A DNA stretch of 64,000 nt, taken from assembly GCA_963281255.1 (NCBI GenBank), contig OY725489.1, positions 4,278,001 to 4,342,000 on the forward strand, read 5' to 3'. Below the pieces are notes generated by a model. The model did no database searches. It was not told the DNA's origin and was given only the letters and a program-made list of their open reading frames with translations. This stretch comes from Aphrocallistes beatrix (taxonomy: Eukaryota > Porifera > Hexactinellida > Sceptrulophora > Aphrocallistidae). Below, piece after piece: positions 1-12,300 of this stretch. The position numbers and the translations under genes were made by a program. Numbering within the stretch: position 1 is the stretch's first letter; the number at the start of each line of letters is the position of its first letter.

Positions 1-498
1 CGAAAAAGTAAATTGTTCGAGTTCTTTTAATGGATTTTGTATATACGTATATATTGTTTTTTCTAGACGTCCAGAACGCATCATCTTAGATGAGTGAGTT
101 TATTTATCTTCTAAATAAAGAATAAATATCAGTATACATACCGATAATGCAGCTCTAAACGTGCAGGACTCACTAGAGGGATACAAAACTCCATTGTTAT
201 TTTGACAATTGAGAAATATTAATTTTAGAGCCTTCTAAGTATGGATCCTGAAATTTACACATGATGAAGTGCATTATTATATGAACTGTTGATATATAAT
301 TTCTATCATAAAATATGGATCACATGGGCGCCGTACACCGTCCATCCTGAAAAGGCAGCTCCTATAATCTGAAATTCTTTAAAAATACCAAAAGTTTTAA
401 CTATTTATTAAAACTATTAGAAACGAGAGTGTTCGGTTGATAGAAATTTATTTGCTTGCTATTCCGTATTAAATATTTATTTTTAATCTAGAAACAGA
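1..498. repeat. Left arm of a long inverted repeat (partner 60,460-60,964)
   Basis: Nearly the whole of this stretch reappears in reverse complement at 60,460-60,964 with only scattered substitutions and small indels. Shared landmarks are the block around 140-200 (CCGATAATGCAGCTCT) and the block around 330-370 (GTCCATCCTGAAAAGGCAGC). Similarity stops at about 498, just inside the acceptor of the exon starting at 492. The left arm probably continues beyond the window start. I read it as intron sequence shared by two opposed gene copies rather than as transposon ends. Confidence 0.8.
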
Positions 499-2066
499 TT
501 CTTGAGAGGGAGGGAGGCAGGAGAGGTGGTAAGGGCGCTGGGGGAGGCGGCGGAGGAGGCGGAGGCGGGGGGGGGAAGAATGTGAGTTTTAATCTTCTAA
601 ATTAAGCAATATATTTTATATTTTACTGCAACTCCTAGTATAGTAGATGTCGTGATCAATATAGAACGTCGTACTTTACTCGTTATTGGAAATTATATTG
701 AACTAATTTGACCAATTTGGACCATATATTTTTCAACCAATTCGAGCACTCCCGAAACCTTGTTGAAAGCCCCTCACTGAGAGAATATCCAAATCGGATG
801 AACTGCCCTTATTTTCTTGTCTATTCTCTGTTGGATTTTTTGAACGACATAGATAGCATATTTACGCATTGCTGGAGAATGGAAATTGTTCAGATTTGTT
901 TTAACAGAAGTTGCGTAACAACATACCATTTCATATGAGCTCTAGTCTGTTGGCTAAGAACCATCAAATTCTATATGCACCTGCAAATACACCAATACTT
1001 GATTATATTTATTTAGCCACCACACTCAGAAATTAGGTGACTTGTCGTTATACTCTGGTGGCAATCACCACCAGATTTGTAGAGCACTGATACATACCTA
1101 TAAGTACCTACAATTGATAGATTCTCTTTTATGTTGCTTTTCTTGTAGGAAAAAATTTGGGAATCGTATAATCAAGTAAGTATTTGTAGATCTAGTTGAC
1201 AAAAATAATCCATTTTTTTGTTTATAATATATACATAAAGTTGGCTCGTTTTGAATTATGCTAGAGATTAGCTTTCAACGGTTGATCTAGGCTTTATTTA
1301 AGATGTAGATTTCGACTCTCCTATTATCGAAACAATATGGTAAATATTTCTCTTTTACACTAGATAATTTATATCTAGCGTAAAAGAGATGAACTTCCTT
1401 TTAACCACAATTTAGTTTGTGGGATAAAATCAGCAGATTTAATTAAGAGTAGATTAAATTTAGTTTATGATATGAATATTTGATATGAATATAGAATTGC
1501 CATTGATGAATATTTTAGATTACAAGCAAAATCTAACATTACAAAATGCTGTGCATTCATGATAAATTAACAGCTTTCGAAAATCGAAAAGTTCAAGTTA
1601 CCATAAATTGTTCCACATTCACCTCAAATTAATGTAATTACTTTTTGAAAATTTTGCTAGAAAGGAATACGATATAGATAAAATTATACAAACAGCTAAT
1701 AAATGATATCAACTATGTCTTATATTTACTGTTTTTGTAGATGGCTGAAGAAATAAAGAGGAGGCGACGGGGGAGGAGAGGGTCCTATTTATTTTTGGTA
1801 CGTTTAGTATATCGTAAATCATTTTCCAAATTTGTGCAAAATTTATTGAACCTTTCTTACTTTTTTAGATTTACTTGCTGATTTTACCCCCCCCAATGAC
1901 CTCTAGGGTCTGGGGTGGTGGGGGGGGGATGATTTACAATGTAAGTGTAGTATATGATCTATCATTCTGATTTGTTTTGCATGATTCAAACGATTTTATT
2001 TGTATTACTCTCTAGGTGTTAATGAATCACGATCGTCACAATGAGTTGGGTTGTTCTTTGGGCTGA
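492..2066 (+). CDS. Candidate host gene made of very short in-phase exons (5' end outside window)
   Basis: I do not recognise the product. Exon-like blocks are 492-581 (90 nt), 1149-1175 (27 nt), 1741-1797 (57 nt), 1869-1940 (72 nt) and a last block from 2016 with a TGA at 2064-2066. Each is preceded by a pyrimidine-rich tract ending in AG. The four internal ones end at GTGAGT, GTAAGT, GTACGT and GTAAGT. All internal blocks are multiples of three and stay open in one continuous frame. The first encodes a basic stretch followed by 12 consecutive glycines; the second EKIWESYNQ; the third an Arg-rich peptide (KRRRRGRRG); the fourth is hydrophobic, then PPP and five glycines; the last VLMNHDRHNELGCSLG. 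No start codon or signal peptide is visible because the 5' exons lie outside. A further open block at 2290-2365, ending at GTAACT, could be an extra exon. This architecture resembles micro-exon genes, but splicing is inferred, not shown. Confidence 0.42.
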
Positions 2067-2479
2067 AGCAGAATTTGGATTCATATTCAAGTAATACTGG
2101 CTAATTAGGCCTGAATAGTTAGAAAGTGTCCGATGTTTCATGCAAGTCAAACTAATTCCTAAGAGACTACATCTATTACCTCGGCAATAGGTTCTCGTAT
2201 TTCCGAATCCACCCAAACAAGTATATCAATTTTTTTAAAATTATTATATCTAAATGGAGCTTTTTCTTATATATTTCTCTGGCCACAAGTGCATACTCCA
2301 AATGTTGTCGAATTTCGAGGATTACGTGTATATTAAAAAATCCTCGGAAGAGCCGTTGGAAAAAGGTAACTGTTACTGAATGGGTGAGGAGGAATGTGAT
2401 GTACCTCTACATAAAAACACAAATGTTACTATTCCATTTGATTATTTTCCAAATGATTATTTCAGTTGCAAATACAAGG

Positions 2480-4100
2480 CAGGACACATTTACTCTCTCA
2501 TATGATGTTTTTATTTACAATTATTCTTCGCATAACTTATTTCATCATTGCACGAGTCCTTGATCAAAGAAAGCACTCAAATGAAGAATAAGGAGAAGCT
2601 CTTTCCCTGGCATCAACAAGCGATGTTTACACTTGAAGACTCCCGCCTAACATGGTGTGTATTCATATTATCTTATTTTTATCATGTTGATTATTCGTAT
2701 GATTGCGAATATATTGATGCTTTAATGATATATTTGTTGTGTTATAGGTGATCTACGTATGATCTTATAGAGAAGTATAAAAGCACAGTTATTAAGTCAG
2801 ATCATCATTTTCTCGTCAGGTTAATATCTCGCCAATAAGAAAAGAGAAGTGAACTTATGATTCATCAACTGTTGTTGAGTACGATCGGTGAGTCTACAAT
2901 ATAATGCTACATATTATTATATTGTGAATTAGTATTTGAGTTAATGGTTTGTAATTAGACGATGAAAGAACAAAGGAAGCTACCATTAATCCAACCCTGA
3001 TACTACCAAAGTCAACAAAATAAGAAGTTAGAAGCAGATCTATTATGAGTAAACAATGCAAAGAAATACCTCAATCCATATTCAGTTGATAAAGTACCAA
3101 GCCATGTATTGCACGCACACTGTCTACTAACTGCAACAAGACATCCATTTACCAATTAACCTTCCGCAATTTTCTCACAAACACTACTTGCTGTGCAGTA
3201 AGGCTATCACATCACAATTGAATGTACACCACCGCTTCGTAGCTCTATTTTACATGGAGAGGACCAAGGGGATGACTATTAGGGGAGGAGGAGGCCAGCA
3301 TAGTAAATCCACTTCTCCTAGAGAGGAAAGAGAAGCTGGAAGGAAGATTACAGACTCTGCATAGCTTTACTTATATATTCACCTTTGTATGTATTTTATA
3401 ATTGTATAATAATTGATTATTATTACGGCACAGAAGTTAAAGTATATATTGTACAGAAATCTCTGGTAATAAGATCGCATTGAAAGTAAACGCACAAACG
3501 CACATGCGATTTGAGGCTAAAAAGTATATACCAGATCGAGTTTTACCAAAAATCGGCATTACATTTATACAAGGATCCAATGTCTACTGTTTTCATTCGA
3601 AATGGGCTTTATTGGGGAGTCTTGTTTCACAACCATGTGCTCCTAGTTGCATGTTTTTCCAAATTTCCGAGTTGAGATTGAGTTGAGGTTGAAAATTAGA
3701 AAACTTGACAATTGATCCAGAATGTAAATTCTCCCATTTGAACTTGGTTTACGCCATTTCAATGCCTATTTTTAACATATGTGCGGAACTTAAAATTAAA
3801 TATTTTCTGTATATACACATAAATAGATATGTAGATAGTATATAGATATAATCTTTCTCTGACACCAGGATTCAACAATTAGCTAATTCTGTATCAATTC
3901 GCTATGATCCAGACAACTAAATGAAAGCGATCACTTTATGTCTTGGACACCTGTGACTTGCCTACTTCACCTACTAGCAAGAACGTAAGTTTAATTTATT
4001 AATAAAACAATTGCTATGTGTACTGAAAAAATCCCAAATTCCAATCTTAGAGATAGTCGTTTCCACAAATACATTCTGATGCTACTTTCTAAAATGATTG
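2480..4100. repeat. Segment duplicated at 47,158-48,013 plus 50,716-51,850
   Basis: From about 2,480 this segment matches 47,158-48,013, and from about 2,945 it matches 50,716-51,850. The second copy is therefore split by about 2.7 kb of later insertions. A diverged third copy of the 3,060-3,300 part is at 30,690-30,950; the shared core CTATTAGGGGAGGA marks all three. An open stretch here (2548-2751) reads up to a possible donor at 2655, but the copy at 47 kb has a 7-nt deletion and has lost that donor, so coding function is doubtful. It may be the 3' part of the preceding gene or a low-copy repeat. Confidence 0.7.
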
Positions 4101-4738
4101 AATTCTGTACAGGAAAATCACAAAAATTACAATCTTCCCCCCTGTGGCCTCCTGCTGTTATGATGCACTTGTATTGTTTTGAGAATTCTCATTTCTAGTT
4201 CAGCTCCTATTATAGGAGGTAATTTATTGTATGGACGTGTATTTTCCGCTAAAAAAGAAATCTTAACGGCTAATAAGCATGTATTGTAATTTAGTAAAAG
4301 TAGATTTCGATATTCGCACTTGTAAAATGTTGATATCAAAATTAAATGGTGTAATAGCATACATATATCAATATGTACATTCAGAGTCGCTTATTATGAA
4401 CAAATCTTCTAGGTCCCAATTTGACCGGTTCTATATAATTTCTATTATTTCGATTTCGCTAAACTATGTATGACACTCTCTCTATTGTGAAAATATTTTG
4501 GGTCCCCATGCGGTTCATAATGATATGCGACCCTGACTGTATTTTTCCAATTTCGATACTATTATTGACTGTTTTTGTGGTGCTTTTCTATCGGTATGTC
4601 GACCATTATTTTTAATATTAGTTACGCAGTTTCAAATTCCCTGGGCTAGATTGATGCATAGATATTTATTATAGTATAAATGAGCAAACAAGTATATCAT
4701 ACTATTCTAATGGTGGCATGCTACTAAAGAAACGATAG
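4101..4738. other. No gene recognised
   Basis: AT-rich sequence with only short overlapping ORFs on both strands and no recognisable domain, terminal repeat or RNA fold. It lies downstream of the Mutator-like transposase relic and may be its 3' flank. Confidence 0.5.
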
Positions 4739-7125
4739 TTATACAGCTTCTACACAGGACTCGAATTCCAAGTCACATTTCCTACAGATATAAGGATCAT
4801 CTCCCACTTCCTTTAGACTGGTATTAACGCATCCATAGTGAAACCATCTCAGGCAGAACTCACAACCTAACCAGTCATCATTCGCTCTCTTTCCCCCGGT
4901 TGGGCAGTCGTGTTGTTCACATTCCTCGCAAACTGTTTCAGAGTCATCAGGGTTAACACTCGTGGAAGGTAGTTATTTCATGGCAACAGATGAGAGCTCA
5001 GTACCAAAACCTCCAAATTTATAGGTCGTAGTATCCTTTTCACGTCTACGCCTGGAGGATTCGGCTGCAATGAATTGGGATTTGAGAACTCTCCGACGCC
5101 TCTTTTGAGTAGCCATAACGGCTTTAATTTTATAGCGGTTCCTTTCTTTATCCATCGATGCTAAGTGTTCAAGAGTTATACGGCTACATTGTACATGTTG
5201 ATCTGACAGAATAGCTGCGAGCATCATTGAACCTTCATTGAAAGTGCACACAGCAATAGCAGCAGCGGCTTGAAGTGACCTTTGTCCTACACGTTTTGTC
5301 TTTGGAGCATTATGCCATACAACTGAATGTGCGACTCATTACAGTTCTGTGTTAATCCGATTGTCAGAGCGGAACACATTTCAATGCTTGCAAATTTCTT
5401 GAAAACATCTTCCAGGCGCGAATACTCGTCTTTATTCAGATAGGGTTGTCGGAGTATGGGAGGTGGATGAGAGGTATTCTCAGCTGAAATTGCGAGGCCC
5501 TTTTGAAAGTAACACCAGGATTCTTTTGAGTGTGGGCAACGATCGTGCTCCTCGAACAAATGATTCATCAGTGTGTAAAGGGCGTTTTGAATGTCTAGTG
5601 GTGTTCTGTCTCTGTTCTTGCCAATAACAAGAGCGTATAGATGAGCAATTCTCTCGACTTTTGATGCGGGTATTGGCTTGGAGGGCATTGTTTTCGTAGT
5701 TGTCTTCTTTTTGAGGTGTTTCTTTAATCGTTTTTGCGTGTGCCCAAGACATTCCTCTTTCCGGATAACTTCCATTCCTTTGTAAGGATTATTTTGTTCC
5801 AACCTTTTGAAAGAGCTTGAGTCCCCATCTCCCACATATGTAGTATAGGCTAGAGAATGCTTGTCAACTGATCTACCCCAGATTTCTATTGCAGCAGAAA
5901 ATTCCATCGCCTGACTTGTTCCAGAGAAGTTAGCTGGGCATTCGCTCGAATGTTTGTCCCAGTATTCGCTGTATTCCTCTGGGTTTTCTTTCTTACGTTA
6001 TTCCGTCCATCTGATACATTTGTTACACACGCGTTCGTAAAGGACGTAGTCAAGGACTTTCCCCGTTTTGACTTCAATAGCCCCGGCGAATCCTTGATTA
6101 CTAAAATTACCCGCGCCTTTGCCAAGATCCGTCAAAGCTCACCGCGCATACCTTGCAACCAGGAATGTTAGATGACTCAGCTTTGGCTCTCACTTCTTTT
6201 GCTGTCATGGACATGGATTGCTGGCATATTTTATCTGTAGAAAGGACCAATTGCGCGAGTAGAGACTTGGACATTCTATGCCAGGTATTTTGTATATCAA
6301 GGAGATTGCAGGTCAGTAGAAAATCACTCCAGCTCATGGAAGTACAGCGTGCTGCTAGTAAAGCTCTAACGTTGACTTCCGACTTTTTCCGGCAAAGCAT
6401 TTGAGGATCGTTCACGGCTTCATTAGGTTTCATTCCAACCGGACAGGATGTGGGAAATTCAGCAAGCACAAGGTGGCAGCGACTGCATTTCAACAAGAGA
6501 TATGATTGTAACCCATCACGAAAAGCGTATTGATACAGATTCAAATTACCAGTGCAGTGTGCCTCAGTGCATCTCAATAGAGAAAATACCCGTACTCAGT
6601 ATATCGATATTAATTATTTACGAGCCATGAGGAACGTAGAGATCACGAAATGATTGAGCTCCATCCTTCTGTACCATAATACTGAGGCGTTTATTGGGCT
6701 GAGGCAACTTCACTTGCTGTAATAGTGTTTTAGATTTCTGAGTGCTGGTAGGGCGGTAATCGCTTTGTGGTGGATGGTGTGAAAGTAGATTTTCTTTTGA
6801 CTCCCTCACCCTTCCGAAACCTGCCAGTGTTGAGTTTATGTCCTCGCTGCTTTTTGGTATGAACTAGGGTAGCTGGTGCCGTGTTATCCGATTCTTCGGA
6901 TGTCTGCGAAGAGAGGGCTACTTGAGAGAGAGTAGATCCGAGCTCAGTAGGCGTGGATGTAGCTGGTGTTAAATCAGTTGGGGTTGTTGGGACTTTGAAT
7001 ATGAAATCACCTTCATTGTCAGACCCATTTGACTCCATGCTAGATTCAAAATCAGCCGGAATGCAAACCTTCGGGAGATCTGCGTTGCGAAATGTAGAAA
7101 TAGTTTCTTGTTCTGAAGAAGACAT
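4739..7125 (-). pseudogene. Mutator-like transposase with C-terminal PHD finger, copy 1 (frameshifted)
   Basis: This is a DDE transposase relic of the Mutator-like (PF20700-type, from memory) family of invertebrates. From the ATG at 7125 the order is a Ser/Thr-rich N-terminus, a basic FRKGEG patch, then a core broken among frames. Core motifs are VSFDGSW near 6,120 (first Asp), VGDGDSSSF near 5,830 (second Asp), the ECLGH Cys-x2-His pair near 5,755, and TQNCNES near 5,345 (Glu). After a basic linker comes a Cys/His array with the spacing of a PHD finger, from CEECEQHDC through WFHYGC to YICRKC, ending in a stop at 4739. Frame changes occur near 6,730-6,580, 6,110, 5,900 and 5,300, so the copy is dead. 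Two more copies lie at 34,013 and 52,902. In this copy all PHD ligands are intact. Kolobok is the alternative superfamily. Confidence 0.8.
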
Positions 7126-7555
7126 TTTTTGAATTAGTTATAACATTAATTATTTCCATACTTATATTGATTTGGTGTAACAACGTTAAAATTAACTACA
7201 GTTGTAGTGCCCATAATTATTCCACCTCACATGCTAATAATAGAACTATGTACGTAGTTTCTTGTATTGTGGTGACAGAATTCTAAATATAGCTAGCCAT
7301 GTACAGTACACATGCACATGTTGATATTTTTAGAATTTTGCCAATTATGGATGGTGTTTGCATTTCTCAATTTCTTACTAAAGCTAAATTCCAATTGCAC
7401 TTGGTTGTAACGTGCTTACATATCTACTGTTATGTGTGCACATTGCTATTGTGACATATTGTTGTCTGGGATGGAAAATGGAGCCTTGAATGGGGCACCT
7501 CCCAGTAACGCGCACCCCTATGTGGTCGGTAAAGAACCTTTTTGTTCGCATAAAA

Positions 7556-7747
7556 CGGTGGTCCCAACCCCTTTTACCTCGTGCACCTCCTGACACCTAA
7601 AAACTATTTTGTGCACTCCAGGACCTATGCCAGGATCTAGGAGTAATGTACACAAAAATAATTCTGTTAAAAATGCTCAATATTCAGTTCTACTCCTTGT
7701 CCCGTGCACCGCTAGGGGGTTCATGCACCCCAGTTTGGGAACCGCTG
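7556..7747. mobile_element. hAT (Charlie-type) MITE with 8-bp target duplication
   Basis: The left end CGGTGGTCCCAACCCC and right end TTTGGGAACCGCTG are inverted relatives of the Charlie-type CAGNGGTTC terminus. The element is flanked on both sides by GCATAAAA (7548-7555 and 7748-7755), a perfect 8-bp duplication. At 192 bp it has no coding capacity and would depend on a hAT transposase elsewhere. Confidence 0.85.
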
Positions 7748-8243
7748 GCATAAAATATGTTGAAAGTACTGTTAATCTAAACACCATCAAGGAAATTTAT
7801 CTATCTATTTTTGTTGATTATATTTGTAAACGCCTAAATTTGTAGCCATTTGTGGTCTAGTGACTTTTGATAATTGTTTGGGGAAATGAGCACGGTTGGA
7901 CATGTTCAGCATGCTTTTTGTGGTGATTATGTAGACCAAAAGGGGATGAATTTGAAATAGATGACATTTATTCTGAAAAAGTCTCTCGACCCTGTGCCTG
8001 TGGTTCAAAACAAATTATTTCAATCTTGCAATTTGGACGAAACTGTGCTACAATATTACATAGGATCATACGTAGATCCAATATAATAATATATGAAGCA
8101 GACAAATGGTATTATGTACGTCTAGTGATATTATTACTAATTTATCAACAAGTACTTTATTATAATAATAGTTATACGTACTATGTACTAATAGTTGTAA
8201 AGTAATAGCAATGAATCACATGATTGTTACATACATACAAAAT

Positions 8244-8537
8244 CTACTCCAAGTAAGTGAGTATCTCTAATTGTGGATAGTCGAGCATTATATCTGCTGG
8301 CAAATACTGTTGCTTGAATTTTTCTTCCCTTTGCTCGAATGTTAGCTTCGGTGGATTCCACCGGAAAGCTTTACCATATTGTTTAACATGCTCTTTGTAT
8401 GCATGAAACTGGTCACATCCAAATTCTTGCATGAATTGTTCATCAGTGTAGGACGCGAAGATGTCCAGCCAATAATCAGAATGATGGCGTCTACGACGGA
8501 TATGGGTAGTCAATGTATAACTCATTTTTCCCAACAT
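8244..8537 (-). CDS. Unrecognised 97-codon ORF
   Basis: This is an open frame from ATG (8537) to stop (8244), with balanced codon use and a composition unlike the surrounding AT noise: aromatic and charged, with the segment YTDEQFMQEFG and a basic N-terminus RRRRHH. There is no signal peptide or membrane segment. I cannot assign it. It could be a terminal exon of a host gene or a transposon accessory fragment. The upstream sequence has no strong splice acceptor. It is not repeated elsewhere in the window. Confidence 0.35.
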   Translation of the reverse strand: MLGKMSYTLTTHIRRRRHHSDYWLDIFASYTDEQFMQEFGCDQFHAYKEHVKQYGKAFRWNPPKLTFEQREEKFKQQYLPADIMLDYPQLEILTYLE

Positions 8538-8832
8538 TTTATTAGAGATTTTCAGATTTATTTTGTAGAATGACTTTTATTATTTTACTTCGTAATTTGA
8601 GCACATTTATCGTATTTATCTCTATTTGATAGCTATCCATTTGCAGTTGTAATTGTACGTTGTGTGTCTGTGTATGAGTGTTGCTAGATTTAGACATGTT
8701 CTATAGATGTAATATATCTATTTTTAGACTAAACTAGCGTTTGTTATTGATTTCAATGCATATAATGCCTAAACGGAGCAACCGGTTTGAAGGTTTAGAA
8801 CTTGATGGCTTGCATTTTAACTTACAGAAACA

Positions 8833-9011
8833 CAAGCACGCTTCGCTTCCTTGCGGACACTTTGTGTTTGCCAGACGCACCATTTGGGCGCCTGGGCTCA
8901 CACTTGTTAATTAATTATAAGGTTGATAATCACTCTAAACATGTCTGTCTTACTGTTATAATCTACATCACTGGAAAAATCACCAAATTGTCAATTTTAT
9001 TTGAAATCTGA
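8833..9011 (-). repeat. 3'-end fragment of a Helitron-like non-autonomous family
   Basis: It begins with CAAGCACGCTTCGCTTCC and carries degenerate versions of the GC-rich inverted motifs seen in the better copies at 24,043, 52,164 and 59,516, followed by the shared AT-rich body (AATCACCAAATT). Orientation is minus. It is truncated at about 9,011. Confidence 0.6.
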
Positions 9012-9895
9012 GTCCCTAATTTATGGAACTTGGCGGAAACTTTCCGGAATTCTACTTGTAATTGCCTAATTTATGGAATACTCCATTCCAGATTATCTCA
9101 GTCAGGACTGTATCAACCCAGTTGGCAAAAACAAGTCATTTTTCATGGAAATTCCTTGCCCACAACTCATTCAACTATTTCAAAAAATGAATTGTCTACA
9201 GCCCACTCATTTTCGGAATGATTCATTTGTACTAAATGAACTTGTTTCAACAATTCATTTTCATATGACAGCTAAAATCAACTCATTGATATGATTTTGC
9301 CAACTCAAAATGGGTTGATACAGCCCTGACCTCAGTAACCAAAATTAGTGGAACCGATCAGGAATTTATGGAGGATTAGTTACATTTCTACTATTAAGAT
9401 CCAATTTATACATACATACGGACTAGATACTTCCTCCATTTTATAAGATCATCTCCCTACTGGTGCTGCACTCAAATTGTATTACGTTTATTCATACTTT
9501 TTTCAAATGTCCAATTTTAGATATAAAACGATAGTTTTACAATATTGGAATGCTTCTCAGTAATATTCATAAACTATCTATTGCGTTCCTATATACACTT
9601 CACCTTTCTGAGAATTGCTGATGATATTTCCTATATTATCTCATCACCTGGAAGGAAGGGCTAGACCACACATGTCGATGCAATTGTAGGCTCAAGCAAT
9701 GAATTTAAATAACAATATATGCCCTATTATTTATCAGTCCTAACTTGCAAATCGCAACTCATACTGGGAACACGCAACTCGTAGGGTCTTCGCTCATCTG
9801 CGGAGGCAGGCCTAACTTGCGCACTGATTTGGTGGATAGTAGTATATGCTTCTGGGCATGTTGATTTACACCTACTATTGTTTTATTCTCAGCCT
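9012..9895. other. No gene recognised
   Basis: AT-rich, short ORFs only, no recognisable protein or terminal repeats. The ATGGAATA/AATTTATGG-like words around 9,000-9,370 suggest a decayed repeat. Confidence 0.4.
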
Positions 9896-9989
9896 TCAGT
9901 GACCTAAATTGACTGAGTGTGCAAAATTGAAATTTCTAATTATATAGACGTGAAATGACGTCTCAATCTCGTGGTCTTTCAACATTTTC

Positions 9990-10620
9990 GTCTTTGGTGT
10001 CTGAACTCGATGGAACCATACCTTAACTATGGATAACAATATTCGCATTAGAAGTTTATATTCACTTTTTACTGATTTTGATTGTACCATGGATCAGAAT
10101 GTAAGAGTAAATTTGTGGTAAATGCTTACATGTTTATTTTTCACAATTCTGACTTTTTCGTGCAGAATAATTTAGTTTAAAAGTTTGAAATTTTCAGGTA
10201 TAATAACATATTGGATTGATTATTGAACCGCAATATATATGTATATTTCAATCAATTCCAAAATTGATCATAATGAATTTAGATTGTGAATATAAATTTA
10301 ATATTGTTTTGAACCATGGATAAATGACTTAGTGTTGTATGCGGTCTTCCCTTATAGTTAAAATGACAATCCTCACAAACTTTTATAATTTCGTTCTCAG
10401 AATTTGTTCATTCTATAAGCTTTATGCTACCATACTATGAGCTCTAAGCCTAATGCTTTAAATATTACCGTACAGATTTTCAAATTGATTACCCTCATCA
10501 AAGTTTTAGATGAATACGTCAAAAAATATACTAAATTTTGAATAAATTGAGTAAATCAGGTGGCAATGTAAAAATTTGCACTTTTTAACGAAAAACGCTC
10601 GGTCGAAATTAAGGTTGGTG
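9990..10620. repeat. Dispersed repeat shared with 59,170-60,185
   Basis: Blocks such as ACCATGGATCAGAATGTA (about 10,086) and the stretch CAATCCTC..AAACTT..ATTTCGTTCT (about 10,365-10,400) recur in the same order at 59,170-60,185. The second copy contains a Helitron-like insertion that is absent here, so this copy preserves the empty site. No coding potential is evident. Confidence 0.7.
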
Positions 10621-11059
10621 TTTCCTTCCAGAACTAACTTTAAAAGTTTTCATTATTTTCTCCTGAAATTTTTTGTGGAAACTATTCTCGATGAGTTATC
10701 TGCAAAAATACACTTTTCGGGAGCCCAAGAAGTAAGAGAAAAATTTGTTTTTGCCCAAATGACCTAATTTATAGAGGACATTCAAGGAAACTTCAATGCC
10801 TTATGCCTCTTTTACTCAATTATTCTTGCACAAAATGGTTGAATAAAGAAAATATTAGGAATAGAATTTTCAATTTTAACCCAAATAATTTTTTCTTTCA
10901 AATTTCGTTTATACAAAATTTAGAGGCAGATTTTCTTTAGGAAAAATATTTTAACTTTTTTCCAAAGAAGAATATCAAAAATCTGTCTCTATCATTTTGT
11001 TCTACCTAACGAGATCTTTCTAAAACCGTCGAGTTTTTAACTCTACGACCTTTGTAACT

Positions 11060-11211
11060 AGCAATTTGATATATATATTGACCTTATTTGGAAATATTTT
11101 TCGTTGCCTTTTCCTAGCAACGGTCAGGAATGTTAAAAAATTCCTGGCCGTTGCTAGGCACGGCCAAACAAAAATGTTTCCATATATGGTCATTATATAT
11201 ATCAAATTGCT
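11060..11211. repeat. 152-bp near-perfect hairpin (palindromic MITE)
   Basis: The outer arms AGCAATTTGATATATATA and the reverse complement at the other end pair. The inner arms contain CTAGCAACGGTCAGGAA opposite TTCCTGGCCGTTGCTAG. The transcript would fold into one long stem with a few bulges. No coding content. Confidence 0.75.
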
Positions 11212-11541
11212 GGAAATCTAGTGCTGAGCATGAATTCAGCATTAAAAAGATGATCTGGCACTGTTAAAAGAAGTTATAGCTGTTGGACATTTCGCATTTA
11301 AAATGTGTCGTTTTTAGTGCGACACCAGGTGATACAAGTGGCTCAAAGTGGTGAAATATTGGGGCTGGAGTTATAAAAATCGGAATTATTGTTTAGAACC
11401 CCTATAAGGATCTAAAGATGATAAAAAAGCAATTTGGGCACATTTTAAAAAAGACTACATGTCCAAATTCAATTCGAACTAACGAATACATTGAAATTCG
11501 AACTTACGACTACTTTGAAATTCGAACTAATGCTGCGTACC

Positions 11542-12056
11542 CATATATACATATTTTCACACCTTTTCTTAAAAAACTTATTTTGAGCTAAAAGCGAGTT
11601 TTCAACGGACAATATAGGATATTTTGAAGTGTAGATTCCGATGTCTACACTTTGAAAGTAATAATATGAATATTTTATGAGTTTTTAACATATGTGTATA
11701 TATACATATATTCACTCCTTTTGAAAAAAACTTATTTTTAGTTAAAAGCGAGTTCTCAACTGCAAATATAGGATATTTTAATACGTAGATTCCGATTTTA
11801 ACACTTTGCAAGTGGTTATCTAAGTATTTTATGAGTTTCTAACATATGTATATATATCTTTTCACACCTTTTTTAAAAAAACTTATTTTGAGCTAAAAGC
11901 TAGCTCACAATGGCAAATATAGGGTATTTTAATATGTAGATTCCAAATTTTACACTTAGAATGCCGTAAGATTTGTAATTCACGATGTCCGAAATTTATA
12001 ATGCATGTTCCTTCGAATCACTTCCTGGAGCTGCACTATCGGTCTGTCGACCGAAA
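11542..12056. repeat. About 151-bp tandem repeat, about 3 units, plus an edge block
   Basis: Units repeat GAGCTAAAAGCGAG near 11,585, 11,735 and 11,887, each followed by ATATAGGATATTTTAA and then GTAGATTCC. The array ends in GTTCCTTCGAATCACTTCC and CTATCGGTCTGTCGACCG (to 12,056). The same unit and edge block occur inverted from 48,014, and units without the edge occur at 23,140-23,600, 48,100-48,262 and 49,211-49,419. Confidence 0.8.
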
Positions 12057-12300
12057 TTTTTCTTCCTCTATCCCTCTGTCTCTTCCTCTCTCTCTAACTC
12101 CACCTCCCTTTTCTTTCTCTCCCTCTCCTCTTCTCTTTTGAAATTATTCTCATTTTCCTCCTCCCTTTTTCTGCTCCTTTCCCTCATTATCTTATCCCTC
12201 CAAAGCAACCCCCATTTTTTTTCTGGTAGCCTTTTTTTGTAACTTTTTTCTTTTTTCTCCAACCCTAACACTACCCCCCAAGTTCACATCTCCTCCACTA
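12057..12300. repeat. Pyrimidine-rich low-complexity tract
   Basis: The + strand is dominated by CTC/TCC/TTC runs. The Glu/Arg-rich and Ser/Leu-rich ORFs here are consequences of this composition and not genes. Confidence 0.7.

Noticed and set aside
4127..4360. Overlapping small ORFs on both strands near 4.0-4.5 kb
   Set aside because: No composition or motif support; the duplicated copy near 51.8 kb does not preserve them.
12068..12271. Glu/Arg/Lys-rich ORFs on the minus strand
   Set aside because: Direct translation of a CT-rich low-complexity tract; all frames are similarly biased.
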